Assembly: GCF_030323265.1 (NCBI RefSeq)
Contig: NZ_CP104992.1
Location: 1,649,501-1,713,500 of the forward strand
Direction of reading: 5' to 3'
Length of the DNA stretch: 64,000 nt
Origin: Terrirhizobium terrae
GTDB lineage: Bacteria; Pseudomonadota; Alphaproteobacteria; Rhizobiales; Rhizobiaceae
Under the pieces are notes generated by a model that was not told where the DNA came from, ran no database searches, and saw nothing but the letters and a program-made list of their open reading frames with translations. This document shows, piece after piece, positions 1 to 10,781 of the stretch. A program made the translations under genes and the position numbers. Every line of letters starts with the position of its first letter. Positions within the stretch are counted from its first letter, which is position 1.

Positions 1-1743
<1,743 letters not shown>

Positions 1744-2340
1744 CGATTTCCTCCTGATCATGCGGTTTCGTTCACGCGCGTCATCGACGCCGTGCTGATG
1801 AATATAGAACGCGGACGCGGCGCTGAAAGCTGCCTCGTAAAGTTAGTTTAAAGTGACACCTCTCAGCGCCCCGTTCGGCAGTTTTTATCCGTGAACTCCG
1901 GTTGCTCTGCGGTGGACGGGACAGTGGGCACGGGGGCGTGTCTCATTCGCGAGTGTCATGCACGCCCTTTTACGGAACCCGGCCCGGGCCATGACGACCT
2001 TGAGCCACGTCATCCACCTGCGCCACGGTTTCCGAACATCCGAGAATGTTCGCGAACGCCCCATGGCGCCATCCCGCCACCCTCTAATGCCTCACAGGCA
2101 CGCCCGACGCGCCATAAGGGAAGTGATGCGGGATGTCGGTCCGACTTTCATCCCGCGCCTCCCGGTCGTCGGAGGGCAACCATTTTCTCACGGACCCCGA
2201 TGAGGAAGGTTCACGTCGTCCCTTCATCACCGATGCCGGCCCCGCCTCGCCGGAACGCCTTCCGGTGTATCCGCGACGGGACGGGGAGATTGTAGGCATG
2301 GGGAAAAGGAGCGTGGATGAAGTGGGGTGAGATTTTGTGC
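1744..2340. other. Intergenic stretch, no gene recognised
   Basis: About 600 bases upstream of the mutase gene. The first 100 bases before the GTG should hold its promoter but show no clear -35/-10. Short open frames exist on both strands (for example 1891-2295), but they are proline/arginine-rich, have no ribosome binding site and resemble no family I know. A perfect 10-bp palindrome, GTTCGCGAAC, lies near 2048. Confidence 0.5.
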
Positions 2341-2615
2341 GGGCCTGCCTCTCCCCTGCGGGAGAGGAAGAAAAATCAGCATCTTAGCTGACAAGCTAAG
2401 TGCTAGATTTTTCAGGAGAGGGGCAAGATCGTCCCCCGGCATTGAGCCCCTCTCTTGCGATTTCTAAGACTTAGCCTGCGGCTAAGATCTTGAAATCGCT
2501 TTCTCTCCCGCAAGGGGAGAGATAACAATGCCGCGCCCTCGGCGCTTTACCTTTCCCTTGGCGGGAGAGGTTACAAAATCTAAGACTTAGCCAAAGGCTA
2601 AGTCTTAGATTTTGT
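2341..2615. repeat. Array of nested palindromes (rhizobial mosaic-type intergenic repeat)
   Basis: Three palindromes share the core CTTAGC...GCTAAG. They lie at 2370-2412 (imperfect), 2457-2499 (nearly perfect) and 2573-2615 (two perfect 20-base arms around a 3-base loop). Between them are short hairpins of the type CTCTCCCctgcGGGAGAG (near 2348-2366, 2502-2522 and 2549-2571) and a GAGAGGGGC/GCCCCTCTC pair (2414-2455). The array lies just 3' of the minus-strand gene ending at 2642, so transcripts of that gene would fold strongly here. The style fits mosaic intergenic repeats known in rhizobia; the exact family is not identified. Confidence 0.7.
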
Positions 2616-2641
2616 TGGTGAGGGATCGGCAACGAGGAGCA

Positions 2642-3310
2642 CTAGGCAGTGTCGTCCGGACTTGCCGGCGCCAACATTTCCACCGCTTTCGCGCCGACCT
2701 CGCTCAACCCATAGACGCCCTTGTCGATCTTCTCGAACCAGCCATAGTAATTGTCGCGCAGCATCTGGCCGGCCTTTGGCGTAATCGCCTTCAAGTCCCG
2801 CGGCCTCAAGGGGCCGTCGACGAGTGCCGCAGCGCAAGCCAGCGCCTGCTGGCGATAGGCGGTCATGATCGGCACCTTGGTCGAACCGCCGAGCGCCGGA
2901 TCGCCCTGGCGCTTGCGGTGTTCCCTGATCAGCCGGGTACGCCGCTTCGGATTGGTGCGCGGCATTGGCGAGACGGAGCTGACGAGGATGCTGACCTCGC
3001 CCGTATCCGAAACGCCGAGCATGCCGATGCCGAGACGGCGGCAGAGGTCGCGGTAGCGCTTGTCGGCCTCGCGGCCCCGGCCCCTGGCCGAGACACGGGC
3101 GGCGATCCAGACCTCGTCGGCTGCCGTGGCCCGATCGACCGCCTGCAGGATCAGTTCCAGATTGAAGGTGAGCTTCAGCTCGCAGACGACCATCACGGTC
3201 GGGTCGCCGTCGCTTAAGCCCAGCATATCGCAGCCGCCGATCTCGCCCTTGACCGAATAGCCAGCGGCTTCGAGGAACTGTTTGACGGGGAGATAGAGCG
3301 AGGTTTCCAT
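2642..3310 (-). CDS. DUF2161 family putative PD-(D/E)XK nuclease-like protein
   Basis: A 222-residue protein of unknown substrate. The N-terminal half carries a PD-(D/E)XK-like arrangement: Glu23, Asp28 in GGCDMLGL, then Glu44-x-Lys46 in VVCELKL, followed by a helix with a conserved Gln (ILQAVDRA). The C-terminal part looks like a small winged-helix segment (PLRPRDLKAITPKAGQMLRDNYYGWFEKI). The start at 3310 (METSLYLPVK) was chosen because the frame upstream to 3469 runs through repeat DNA. The gene sits alone between two intergenic repeats inside the propionate locus, with no sign of co-regulation. DUF2161 assignment is from motif memory; nuclease activity is inferred. Confidence 0.8.
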   Translation of the reverse strand: METSLYLPVKQFLEAAGYSVKGEIGGCDMLGLSDGDPTVMVVCELKLTFNLELILQAVDRATAADEVWIAARVSARGRGREADKRYRDLCRRLGIGMLGVSDTGEVSILVSSVSPMPRTNPKRRTRLIREHRKRQGDPALGGSTKVPIMTAYRQQALACAAALVDGPLRPRDLKAITPKAGQMLRDNYYGWFEKIDKGVYGLSEVGAKAVEMLAPASPDDTA

Positions 3311-3383
3311 GCTGGGTCCGAGGCGGTGATCGGCGGGACGGATAGCATGATTCTTTTGTTCGTGAGGTGATGAGTGGGCTGCT

Positions 3384-3513
3384 CCTCTTCTCCCCATCGG
3401 GGAGAAGGTGGCCCGAAGGGTCGGATGAGGGGAGCCTATGGCTAGAATTCTGCCGCGTGGCCCCCTCACCGCCTCGCTGGCGCTCCGGCACTTCTCCCCG
3501 ACGGGGAGAAGAC
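3384..3513. repeat. RIME-like intergenic mosaic element
   Basis: Two inverted arms, each ending in a hairpin: CTTCTCCCCatcGGGGAGAAG near 3387-3407 and CTTCTCCCCgacGGGGAGAAG near 3491-3512. Between them are the sequences GGCCCGAAGGGTCGGATGAGG and CCCCTCACCGCCTCGCTGG. This matches the general layout of the Rhizobium-specific intergenic mosaic elements. It fills most of the 298-base gap between pccA and the DUF2161 gene; no gene is seen there. Confidence 0.75.
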
Positions 3514-3608
3514 GATAGCCTCACCGTCGCTATCCTGCATTCGAGAACCTTGTTCTTTCAACCAGTGCTTCCACATGATCACGCGGCCGAGCAAATCGCC
3601 TTTTCTAC

Positions 3609-5624
3609 CTATTCGAACTCCAGGATCAGTTCGTCCACCGCAAGGCTCTGGCCCGCTTCGGCCGAGACGCGCTTGACGACGCCGTGGCGCTCGGCCTTCA
3701 GCACGTTTTCCATCTTCATCGCCTCCACCGTGGCGAGCGTCTGGCCGGCCTCGACACGCTCGCCTGCCTTCACCGAAATCGCGGTAACGACGCCGGGCAT
3801 GGGGCAGAGCAGCATTTTCGACGTATCGGGCGGAAGCTTGACCGGCATAAGCCTTGCGAGCTCGGCGATGCGCGGCGAGCGTACCCGGGCGGTCACGTCC
3901 ATGCCGCGCCAGCGCAGCCGGATCGCCGATCCGATGCGATCGACCTTGACCATCATGGCATCTGCACCGACATGGAATTCGGCCAAACGCTGGCCCGGAA
4001 GCCAGCCGCTGGCGACCGTGATCTTCTCGCCATCGGCAAAACGGACGAAGTCGCCATCACCAGCCGTGCCGACGGTGATATCCTCCTCGAACGATGAGCC
4101 GGCGGCGGAAAGCGTGGCGATCCATTCCTTGCCGACGGTGCGGCGGCGCCTGGACAGCGTGCCGGAAATCCAGGTGGTGCGCTCTTCCAGCGACTGGTTG
4201 ATCAGCACGGCGATCGCCGCAAGTTTGCGGGCATCGGCGGCATCCGGCGTGACGCCGGCAAAGCCCTCGGGGAATTCCTCGGCGATATAGGCGGTGGTCA
4301 GCTTGCCCGAGCAAAAACGCTCCTGCGCCATCACGGCCGACAGGAAGGGCAGGTTATGGCCGATGCCTTCCACCTCAAAGGCATCCAGCGCCTCGCCCAT
4401 CGCATCGATCGCGGCCGTGCGGTCCTCGGCCCACGAGCAGAGTTTGGCGATCATCGGATCGTAATACATCGAGATCTCGCCGCCCTCGAAGACGCCGGTA
4501 TCGTTGCGCAGGATGGCACCGCTCTCCTGCAGGCCTTCCACCGGCGGGCGATAGCGGGTGAGCCTGCCGATCGAAGGCAGGAAGTTGCGATAGGGATCTT
4601 CCGCATAAAGCCGGCTTTCGATCGCCCAGCCGGTCAGCGTCACGTCGTCCTGGCCGAAGGACAGCTTTTCGCCGGCGGCGACGCGGATCATCTGCTCGAC
4701 GAGATCGACGCCGGTGATGAGTTCGGTGACCGGATGCTCCACCTGAAGCCGGGTGTTCATCTCGAGAAAATAGAAATTCCGGTCGCCATCGACGATGAAT
4801 TCCACCGTACCGGCGGAGAAATAGCCGACGGCTTTTGCGAGAGCCACGGCCTGTTCGCCCATCGCCTTGCGGGTGGCCTCGTCAAGGAAGGATGAAGGAG
4901 CCTCCTCGATGACCTTCTGGTTTCGACGCTGGATCGAGCATTCGCGCTCGCCTAGATAGAGCGTCGTGCCGTGCTGGTCGCCGAGCACTTGGATCTCGAT
5001 ATGGCGCGGCTGGGTGACGAATTTCTCGATGAATATGCGGTCGTCGCCGAAGGAGGCCTTCGCCTCGTTCTTGGATGACTGGAAGCCTTCGCGGGCTTCC
5101 TGATCGTTCCAGGCGATCCGCATACCCTTGCCGCCGCCGCCGGCGGATGCCTTGATCATGACGGGATAGCCGATCGCCGACGCGATCTTCACCGCCTCGT
5201 CGGCATCCTCGATCAGGTCCATATGGCCGGGCACGGTGGAGACGCCGGCTTGCGCCGCGATCTTCTTGGAGGTGATCTTGTCGCCCATCGCCTCGATCGC
5301 TTTTACCGGCGGGCCGATAAAGGCGACGCCGGCTTTTTCGAGCGCTGCGGCAAAGACTGCGTTTTCCGACAGGAAGCCATAGCCCGGATGGACGGCATCG
5401 GCGCCGGTCTTGGCGATGGCTTCGAGAATATTGTCGATGACGATATAGGACTGGTTGGACGGCGCCGGGCCGATATGCACGGCCTCGTCGGCCATCTTCA
5501 CATGCAGCGCATTCGCATCGGCATCCGAATAGACTGCGACCGTGGCGATGCCCATCTTGGCTGCCGTCTTGATGACGCGGCAGGCGATTTCACCACGGTT
5601 GGCGATCAGGATTTTCTTGAACAT
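3609..5624 (-). CDS. pccA: Propionyl-CoA carboxylase, biotin carboxylase (alpha) subunit
   Basis: Carboxylates biotin with ATP and bicarbonate, and the PccB partner moves the carboxyl group to propionyl-CoA, giving methylmalonyl-CoA. The 671 residues match the family length. The biotin carboxylase part (about 1-450) begins MFKKILIANRGEIACRVI and has the ATP-grasp glycine loop KASAGGGGKGMR. The biotinyl domain at the end has EAMKMEN with the biotinylated Lys637, 34 residues from the C-terminus. The frame is intact. pccB lies 2.4 kb upstream on the same strand, separated by five unrelated genes, and the mutase lies downstream. Confidence 0.97.
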   Translation of the reverse strand: MFKKILIANRGEIACRVIKTAAKMGIATVAVYSDADANALHVKMADEAVHIGPAPSNQSYIVIDNILEAIAKTGADAVHPGYGFLSENAVFAAALEKAGVAFIGPPVKAIEAMGDKITSKKIAAQAGVSTVPGHMDLIEDADEAVKIASAIGYPVMIKASAGGGGKGMRIAWNDQEAREGFQSSKNEAKASFGDDRIFIEKFVTQPRHIEIQVLGDQHGTTLYLGERECSIQRRNQKVIEEAPSSFLDEATRKAMGEQAVALAKAVGYFSAGTVEFIVDGDRNFYFLEMNTRLQVEHPVTELITGVDLVEQMIRVAAGEKLSFGQDDVTLTGWAIESRLYAEDPYRNFLPSIGRLTRYRPPVEGLQESGAILRNDTGVFEGGEISMYYDPMIAKLCSWAEDRTAAIDAMGEALDAFEVEGIGHNLPFLSAVMAQERFCSGKLTTAYIAEEFPEGFAGVTPDAADARKLAAIAVLINQSLEERTTWISGTLSRRRRTVGKEWIATLSAAGSSFEEDITVGTAGDGDFVRFADGEKITVASGWLPGQRLAEFHVGADAMMVKVDRIGSAIRLRWRGMDVTARVRSPRIAELARLMPVKLPPDTSKMLLCPMPGVVTAISVKAGERVEAGQTLATVEAMKMENVLKAERHGVVKRVSAEAGQSLAVDELILEFE

Positions 5625-5670
5625 GCGGGCTCCCTCCCATGGGGCTCTGTCTTTGTCTCAGCGCTCGTTT

Positions 5671-6072
5671 TTAGGGCTGGTCTTCGTCTTCGTCGCGATA
5701 TTTTCTGTCATAGGGCAGCGTGAGGATTGCCGTTGCCGTGGCTGCTCCGCCGAACAGCGAGGCGAAAGGCACGATCACCAGGATGAGCGGCACAGCGGGG
5801 TTCGAGGCACGCGCAAAAAGCCGACCGAGGCCGCCGATATCGAGCACGATCAGCGAAAGGCCGACGGCGGTGCCGATCAGTGCCCCGACCGCGGCATGGA
5901 GGCCGAGAAAGCGCAGCATCTGAGAGTGGTCGCGGCGCGCCTCCTCCGGCGTCATTCTCGGCTTGCGGGAATTGTGCAGGAAGGCGGATCGGGCGCGCTG
6001 CCGGCCTGCCCGGCGCTTCAGCCAGCCTTCGGGGTCAGGCAGCTTGATCATGGGAAGGGAAAGGCCGCGCAT
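5671..6072 (-). CDS. Small membrane protein of unknown function
   Basis: Up to 133 residues with a basic, cytoplasm-like N-terminus (KLPDPEGWLKRRAGRQRAR), two hydrophobic segments at about 58-76 and 93-115, and a charged tail (DRKYRDEDEDQP). I do not recognise the family. Starts at 6072 and 6051 are both possible; 6072 lies 9 bases after the stop of the upstream DUF2442 gene, which suggests translational coupling. It may share a transcript with pccA, whose start is 46 bases further on. Confidence 0.6.
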   Translation of the reverse strand: MRGLSLPMIKLPDPEGWLKRRAGRQRARSAFLHNSRKPRMTPEEARRDHSQMLRFLGLHAAVGALIGTAVGLSLIVLDIGGLGRLFARASNPAVPLILVIVPFASLFGGAATATAILTLPYDRKYRDEDEDQP

Positions 6073-6081
6073 CCGCTTGGT

Positions 6082-6360
6082 TCACTCTGCGGCTTCGGCC
6101 GGAGGGACGGCACCGGGATATTTCAATCCCTTGAGCATTCCCTCGATACTGAGGTCTTCGTCGAGATCGGGCCAATGCACGCCATATGGTGACAGTTCGA
6201 TCCTGTTGCGCTGTTCCGGCGTTGCGGCGAGCAGAGGCGGATACCACCAGAGCGGGGTCGTCAGAGTTGCCCCATCTGCAAGCTCGACCACAAGAGACAC
6301 GTCGGTGCAGTGAGCAGCAATCGGCTCGAGCAGGTCATCGTCAATTTCCAAAGTGCTCAT
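6082..6360 (-). CDS. DUF2442 domain protein
   Basis: A 92-residue acidic protein. The central segment (LADGATLTTPLWWYPPLLAATPEQRNRIELSP, then WPDLDEDLSIEGML) is characteristic of DUF2442. It overlaps the end of the upstream DUF4160 gene by 20 bases. DUF4160 and DUF2442 genes are commonly found paired in bacterial genomes, and the pair has the look of a toxin-antitoxin module, with this protein in the acidic antitoxin-like role. That role is inferred only. Confidence 0.8.
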   Translation of the reverse strand: MSTLEIDDDLLEPIAAHCTDVSLVVELADGATLTTPLWWYPPLLAATPEQRNRIELSPYGVHWPDLDEDLSIEGMLKGLKYPGAVPPAEAAE

Positions 6361-6577
6361 GCCATTTCTCCAGAAATTCCTGCCGATGAGCCTTCACAAC
6401 GTCGAGAAGCTCATTGAGCTCCTTTTCCGTGCATCGCTTGTTGCGGGCGATCGCCAATTGCTCGAGCCAGATCTTGGTTTCCTTGCGATCCTTGCGGGCA
6501 TGGATGTGCGGAGGCTCGGAGCGATCGAGGCTGTAGAATTCGAAACGCCAGCCTTTCCATTCGAAGACTTTCGGCAC
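6341..6577 (-). CDS. DUF4160 domain protein
   Basis: A 78-residue protein with the DUF4160 signature: FYSLDRSEPPHIHARKDRK, then KIWLE, then a helical tail (ELNELLDVVKAHRQEFLEKW). The PPHIHA histidines are the most conserved part. Its stop lies inside the downstream DUF2442 gene, so the two are surely co-translated. The function of the family is unknown. The position inside a metabolic locus with no mobile-element remnants suggests a resident accessory pair. Confidence 0.85.
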   Translation of the reverse strand: MPKVFEWKGWRFEFYSLDRSEPPHIHARKDRKETKIWLEQLAIARNKRCTEKELNELLDVVKAHRQEFLEKWHEHFGN

Positions 6578-6616
6578 TCTTCACCTCGATCATCCCTCCG
6601 GGCCGCGTCGACACTA

Positions 6617-6994
6617 TCACACCTCGAAAATATCGTCGAAGCTCTCGGGAAAATTCTGCCGCGCCACCTTCTCGTTGATGATCAGCATGGCCTCATAGGA
6701 GAGCGGATCGAAATCCTTGTCGGCGGGGAGTACTTCGCGGCCGAACAGCAGGCTGAGCCGCGCGGCATCGAGATTGCCGCGCTCGAAGGGTTCGGTGCCG
6801 AAATGGTGCCAGAGTGCATGCAGGAAGGCCGCGTCGATGCGGTGTTCCTTGGTGCCCGGCCGCGCCTTGCGCGGCAGGGGTTTCAGCGGGGTCACGCCTT
6901 TCGGGTTGGCGCGACGGATAGTGAACTGGATGCCCGTGCCTGGCATGCCGCCCGGAAAGCCGCGGTGTTTGGTCATATCAGGCAGGTTGGCCAT
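6617..6994 (-). CDS. Conserved hypothetical protein
   Basis: A 125-residue soluble protein that starts MANLPDMTKHRGFPGGMPGTG and is rich in Arg, Lys and Pro in its first half (FTIRRANPKGVTPLKPLPRKARPGTKEHRID). The second half is more acidic and ends NFPESFDDIFEV. There is no signal peptide or membrane segment and I recognise no motif. It begins 13 bases after the upstream glutathione-transferase gene, so it is probably in the same transcript. Confidence 0.6.
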   Translation of the reverse strand: MANLPDMTKHRGFPGGMPGTGIQFTIRRANPKGVTPLKPLPRKARPGTKEHRIDAAFLHALWHHFGTEPFERGNLDAARLSLLFGREVLPADKDFDPLSYEAMLIINEKVARQNFPESFDDIFEV

Positions 6995-7007
6995 TCTCTC
7001 TTAATCC

Positions 7008-7913
7008 TTAGGCTGTTGCGACCTTGTCGGCCGTCTTGGTGTCGAAATCGGAGGCATCATGCCGCTCGCGCAACTGCTCGGACGGATCTCCCGATGTGCG
7101 GTTGACCATGCGGCCGCGCTTCACCGCCGGGCGAGCGAAGATTTCCGCCGTCCAGCGCTGCAGGTTCTTGTAGCCCTGAACTTCGAGGAAGTCACCGGCA
7201 TCACCATAGGCCTGGCCCATGGCAAGATTGCCGTACCAGGGCCAGATCGCCATGTCGGCGACGGTGTATTCCTTGCCGGCCATGAACTGGTTGTCGGCGA
7301 GATGCCGGTCGAGCACGTCGAGCTGGCGCTTCGTTTCCATCGCATAGCGGTCGATCGCATATTTGATCTTCATCGGCGCATAGGCATAGAAATGGCCGAA
7401 GCCACCGCCGAGGAACGGGGCCGAGCCCATCTGCCAGAACAGCCAGTTCATCGCTTCGGTGCGGGCACGCAGCTCGGTCGGCAGGAAGGCGCCGAACTTT
7501 TCCGCCAGATAAATGAGGATCGAGGCGGATTCGAAGACCCGCAGCGGCTTAGCCCCATCCTTGGGCGCATGGTCCAGAAGCGCCGGGATCTTCGAATTCG
7601 GGTTGACGCCGACGAAGCCGGAGCCGAACTGGTCGCCCTGGCCGATATTGATCAGCCATGCGTCGTATTCCGCGCCGGAATGGCCTGCCGCGAGCAGCTC
7701 TTCCAGCATGATCGTCACCTTCACGCCGTTCGGAGTGCCGAGTGAATAGAGCTGCAGCGGATGCTTGCCGACTGGCAATTCCTTGTCATGGGTCGGACCG
7801 GCGATCGGTCGGTTGATGCTGGCGAATTCGCCGCCATTGCCCTTGTCCCAGGTCCACGTCTTGCCCGGTTCGTAGCCTGCAGGAAAATTGTCGGCGGGGG
7901 ATTTGTCGGTCAT
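7008..7913 (-). CDS. yghU: Glutathione S-transferase, YghU-like disulfide-bond oxidoreductase
   Basis: A 301-residue cytoplasmic nu-class glutathione transferase. The thioredoxin-like domain holds LYSLGTPNGVKVTIMLEEL, in which Thr60 and Asn62 correspond to the residues that contact glutathione sulfur in the YghU family instead of Tyr, Ser or Cys. The helical C-terminal domain follows from about 160. Length and the long N-terminal extension (PAGYEPGKTWTWDKGNGG) also fit YghU. It lies between pccB and pccA on the same strand; nothing in the sequence links it to propionate use. Confidence 0.92.
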   Translation of the reverse strand: MTDKSPADNFPAGYEPGKTWTWDKGNGGEFASINRPIAGPTHDKELPVGKHPLQLYSLGTPNGVKVTIMLEELLAAGHSGAEYDAWLINIGQGDQFGSGFVGVNPNSKIPALLDHAPKDGAKPLRVFESASILIYLAEKFGAFLPTELRARTEAMNWLFWQMGSAPFLGGGFGHFYAYAPMKIKYAIDRYAMETKRQLDVLDRHLADNQFMAGKEYTVADMAIWPWYGNLAMGQAYGDAGDFLEVQGYKNLQRWTAEIFARPAVKRGRMVNRTSGDPSEQLRERHDASDFDTKTADKVATA

Positions 7914-8047
7914 GAAATCGTGTCCTTGCTCAACGCGTCATGGAAAGGCATGCGCCAGGAGGCGGCGCGCGTCAGACGAATATAGGAAACCGACGGGCGG
8001 CTGCTACAGACGAATTTCACAAAGATTACAGCTTTGGGAGAAGATTA

Positions 8048-9580
8048 TTACAACGGTATCGTATCGTGCTTCTTCCAGTGGGTCGTCACCTGCTTGTTCT
8101 TCAGGGAGGCAAACGCCCGTGCAATGCGGCGGCGCGAAGAGTGGGGCATGATCACCTCGTCGATGAAGCCGCGCTCGGCGGCGACGAAGGGATTGGCGAA
8201 ACGCTCCTCGTATTCCTTCGTCCGCGCGGCGATCTTTTCGGCATCGCCAAGCTCCGAGCGGTAGAGGATTTCGGTCGCTCCCTTGGCCCCCATGACGGCG
8301 ATCTCGGCCGTCGGCCAGGCATAGTTGATGTCGGCGCCGATATGTTTCGATGCCATCACGTCATAGGCGCCGCCATAGGCTTTTCGCGTGATCAGCGTCA
8401 CCATCGGCACGGTCGCTTCGGAATAGGCGAAGAGCAGCTTGGCGCCGTGCTTGATGACGCCGCCATATTCCTGCGCGGTGCCGGGCAGGAAGCCCGGGAC
8501 GTCGACAAGCGTCAGGATCGGGATCGAGAAGGCATCGCAGAAGCGGACGAAACGGGCGGCCTTGCGTGACGAATCGATATCGAGGCAGCCGGCGAGCACC
8601 ATCGGCTGGTTGGCGACGACGCCGACGGTCTGGCCCTCGATGCGGATATAGCCGGTGATGATGTTTCTGGCGAAGGCTTCCTGGATCTCGAAGAAATCGC
8701 CCTCGTCGGCGATCGCCGCGATCAGCTCCTTCATGTCATAGGGCTTGGTCGCGCTGTCGGGGATCAGCGTGTCGAGCTTGTCCTCGACGCGGGCGGGATC
8801 GTCATGGAACGGCCGGCTCGGCACCTTGTCGCGATTGTTGAGCGGCAGGAAATCGAACAGCTGTCGCACCGCCTCCAGCGCCTCGATGTCGTTTTCGAAG
8901 GCGGCATCGGCGACGGAGGATTTTTGTGTATGGGTACGCGCGCCGCCGAGTTCTTCCGCCGTGACGATCTCGTTGGTGACGGTCTTCACCACGTCCGGGC
9001 CGGTGACGAACATGTAGGATGTGTCGCGCACCATGAAGATGAAGTCGGTCATGGCCGGCGAATAGACGGCGCCGCCTGCGCAAGGGCCCATGATGACGGA
9101 AATCTGCGGGATGACGCCGGAGGCCTCGGCATTGCGGCGAAACACCTCGGCATAACCGGCAAGCGAGGCGACGCCTTCCTGGATGCGGGCGCCGCCGGAA
9201 TCGTTGAGGCCGATGACGGGAGCTCCGACCTTTACCGCCATGTCCATGATCTTGCAGATTTTTTGCGCATGGGTCTCTGAAAGCGAGCCGCCGAGCACGG
9301 TGAAATCCTGGGAGAAGACATAGACCTGGCGGCCGTTGATCGTGCCCCAGCCGGTCACCACGCCGTCACCCGCGACCTTGTTGTCGGCCATGTCGAAATC
9401 CACCGCGCGGTGGGTGACATACATGTCGAACTCTTCGAACGAGCCTTCGTCGAGCAGGACCTCGATCCGCTCGCGGGCGGTGAGCTTGCCCTTGGCATGT
9501 TGCGCATCGATGCGTCTGGTGCCGCCGCCCAGCCGTGCTTCCGCGCGGCGTTTCTCCACCTCGTTCAGGATCTGGCGCAT
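8048..9580 (-). CDS. pccB: Propionyl-CoA carboxylase, carboxyltransferase (beta) subunit
   Basis: Transfers the carboxyl group from PccA-bound biotin to propionyl-CoA. The 510 residues have the family length and both crotonase-like halves: an acyl-CoA pocket with [20 protein letters not shown] in the first half, and the second half with [25 protein letters not shown] and [11 protein letters not shown]. The start at 9580 ([12 protein letters not shown]) is fixed by GGGGAGGAAGC just upstream; the frame upstream of it is non-coding. It heads the minus-strand set that also contains pccA and bhbA. Confidence 0.97.
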   Translation of the reverse strand: MRQILNEVEKRRAEARLGGGTRRIDAQHAKGKLTARERIEVLLDEGSFEEFDMYVTHRAVDFDMADNKVAGDGVVTGWGTINGRQVYVFSQDFTVLGGSLSETHAQKICKIMDMAVKVGAPVIGLNDSGGARIQEGVASLAGYAEVFRRNAEASGVIPQISVIMGPCAGGAVYSPAMTDFIFMVRDTSYMFVTGPDVVKTVTNEIVTAEELGGARTHTQKSSVADAAFENDIEALEAVRQLFDFLPLNNRDKVPSRPFHDDPARVEDKLDTLIPDSATKPYDMKELIAAIADEGDFFEIQEAFARNIITGYIRIEGQTVGVVANQPMVLAGCLDIDSSRKAARFVRFCDAFSIPILTLVDVPGFLPGTAQEYGGVIKHGAKLLFAYSEATVPMVTLITRKAYGGAYDVMASKHIGADINYAWPTAEIAVMGAKGATEILYRSELGDAEKIAARTKEYEERFANPFVAAERGFIDEVIMPHSSRRRIARAFASLKNKQVTTHWKKHDTIPL

Positions 9581-9666
9581 GCTTCCTCCCCGGATTGCGC
9601 TTCTGTTGTAATGCCTTGTCGGCATCGCGCAACTGCCTGGCGAAGGTATGTATGTCAGCAGGTGAT

Positions 9667-9711
9667 AAAAAAGCAGCCCTACCGCCAACGGGAAACGGGC
9701 GGAGGGGCTGC
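9667..9711 (-). terminator. Rho-independent terminator of the ParA-like gene
   Basis: Read on the minus strand, GCAGCCCCTCCGCC pairs with GGCGGTAGGGCTGC around a short loop and is followed by six T residues. It sits 26 bases after the stop of the ParA-like gene and separates it from pccB. Confidence 0.8.
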
Positions 9712-9736
9712 GCTATGTGTCAGACGATGGATGGGA

Positions 9737-10474
9737 TCAGGCGGCGCGCCAAGTCTTTGCCGGCGCCGGTGCCGATGCTGTGGAACCGGATGCCGAGATC
9801 GGCATCGTGCCCGTAAGCGGTACGTGGCGCAGCATTTCCAGCGCGAAGGCACTGGCATTCTGCCGGGCTTTGTCGAGATTGCTGACGCGGGTCTCGTCCA
9901 TCATGTGCAGCGTGCCGCCGAGATCGAAGATGTCGCGGAAGGCCGCGCGCTCGATGATCGGAGTGCCGAGCACCTCGACGCCGCGTTCCAGAAGCAGCAT
10001 TTTCACCGTTAAGAGCGCACGGGTGGTGACCATCGAATTGACGCGGGTCAGCACGACGGAATGGGGCACCTTGATGCCACCCTTCTCATCGAGGAAGCGT
10101 AGCAGTTCCAGAACGTTGGCGCCGCCCTGGGCATCCATGGCGCAGCCCTGGATCGGGATCAGCACATGGTCGGACAGGCCGATCGCCTTGGCGAGCAGAG
10201 GGCTCTGGGCGCCGGGAAGGTCGACGATGAAATAGTCGGTCGTATAGCGGTTATTGTTGATATGCCGGTCGATCGAGGACTGGGTCACGTAGGAAATGAC
10301 GTTCAGCCGCGGCACGGCCGGCGAGATCATATGCCAGCGGGAAATCCAGCGCTGCGGATCGGCGTCGAGCACGGTCACGCGATAGCCCTGCTGCGCAAGC
10401 TCGGTGGCGAGCAGCAGCACGGCCGTCGTCTTGCCGGCGCCGCCCTTGGTATTGGCGAAAGTGATGACGGGCAT
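9737..10474 (-). CDS. ParA-family P-loop ATPase
   Basis: A 245-residue ATPase of the ParA/MinD class. It has a deviant Walker A (KGGAGKTT, Lys10 and Lys15), switch I-like VLDADPQRWISRW, and Walker B-like DYFIVDLPGAQ. The start at 10474 (MPVITFANTKGG) puts the P-loop at the very N-terminus as in the family; in-frame ATGs at 10528 and 10543 would add a basic tail and cannot be excluded. No parB, parS cluster or partner is visible, and its own terminator follows, so it is a stand-alone ParA. Its role (placement of chromosomal or membrane cargo) is unknown. Confidence 0.85.
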   Translation of the reverse strand: MPVITFANTKGGAGKTTAVLLLATELAQQGYRVTVLDADPQRWISRWHMISPAVPRLNVISYVTQSSIDRHINNNRYTTDYFIVDLPGAQSPLLAKAIGLSDHVLIPIQGCAMDAQGGANVLELLRFLDEKGGIKVPHSVVLTRVNSMVTTRALLTVKMLLLERGVEVLGTPIIERAAFRDIFDLGGTLHMMDETRVSNLDKARQNASAFALEMLRHVPLTGTMPISASGSTASAPAPAKTWRAA

Positions 10475-10781
10475 ACGGAGGGTACCTGTTCGACTGCGAG
10501 CCTTAGATGGCTCCGACCGCACCCTCATGATGCGCCGCTCCATTGTCGGCGGATATGGTTAATGGTGGGTGAAAAAGGTGGCGAAGCCCGTCCTCGCTTC
10601 AGCTTCGTTCAGAGAGCATGTCTGCCGCGCTCAGCGTTGAAATTTTCATGAAAGCGGCTCTCTCGAGGCCGGGAGCATTGATGCAGCCCATCGGAAGCCA
10701 AGCAATTTTTCGCCGTTTCGATCCACTACCTTGCAATAACAGGTAGCATGTTATATATAGTCTATAAATGTGGGAAATTGG
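10475..10781. other. Divergent intergenic region between the ParA-like gene and padR
   Basis: About 300 bases without a gene. Near the padR end, positions 10750-10775 are very AT-rich with an inverted-repeat look (TTATATATAGTCTATAAA). This could be the -10 region and a PadR self-operator, since PadR proteins bind AT-rich dyads near their own promoter. No -35 is clear. Confidence 0.4.

Noticed and set aside
2340..2620. Possible CRISPR array
   Set aside because: The repeats are palindromic, differ from each other and lack constant-length spacers; no cas genes nearby.
9737..10474. Replication or partition locus
   Set aside because: Only a ParA-like ATPase; no parB, parS-like cluster, repC or iteron repeats are present.
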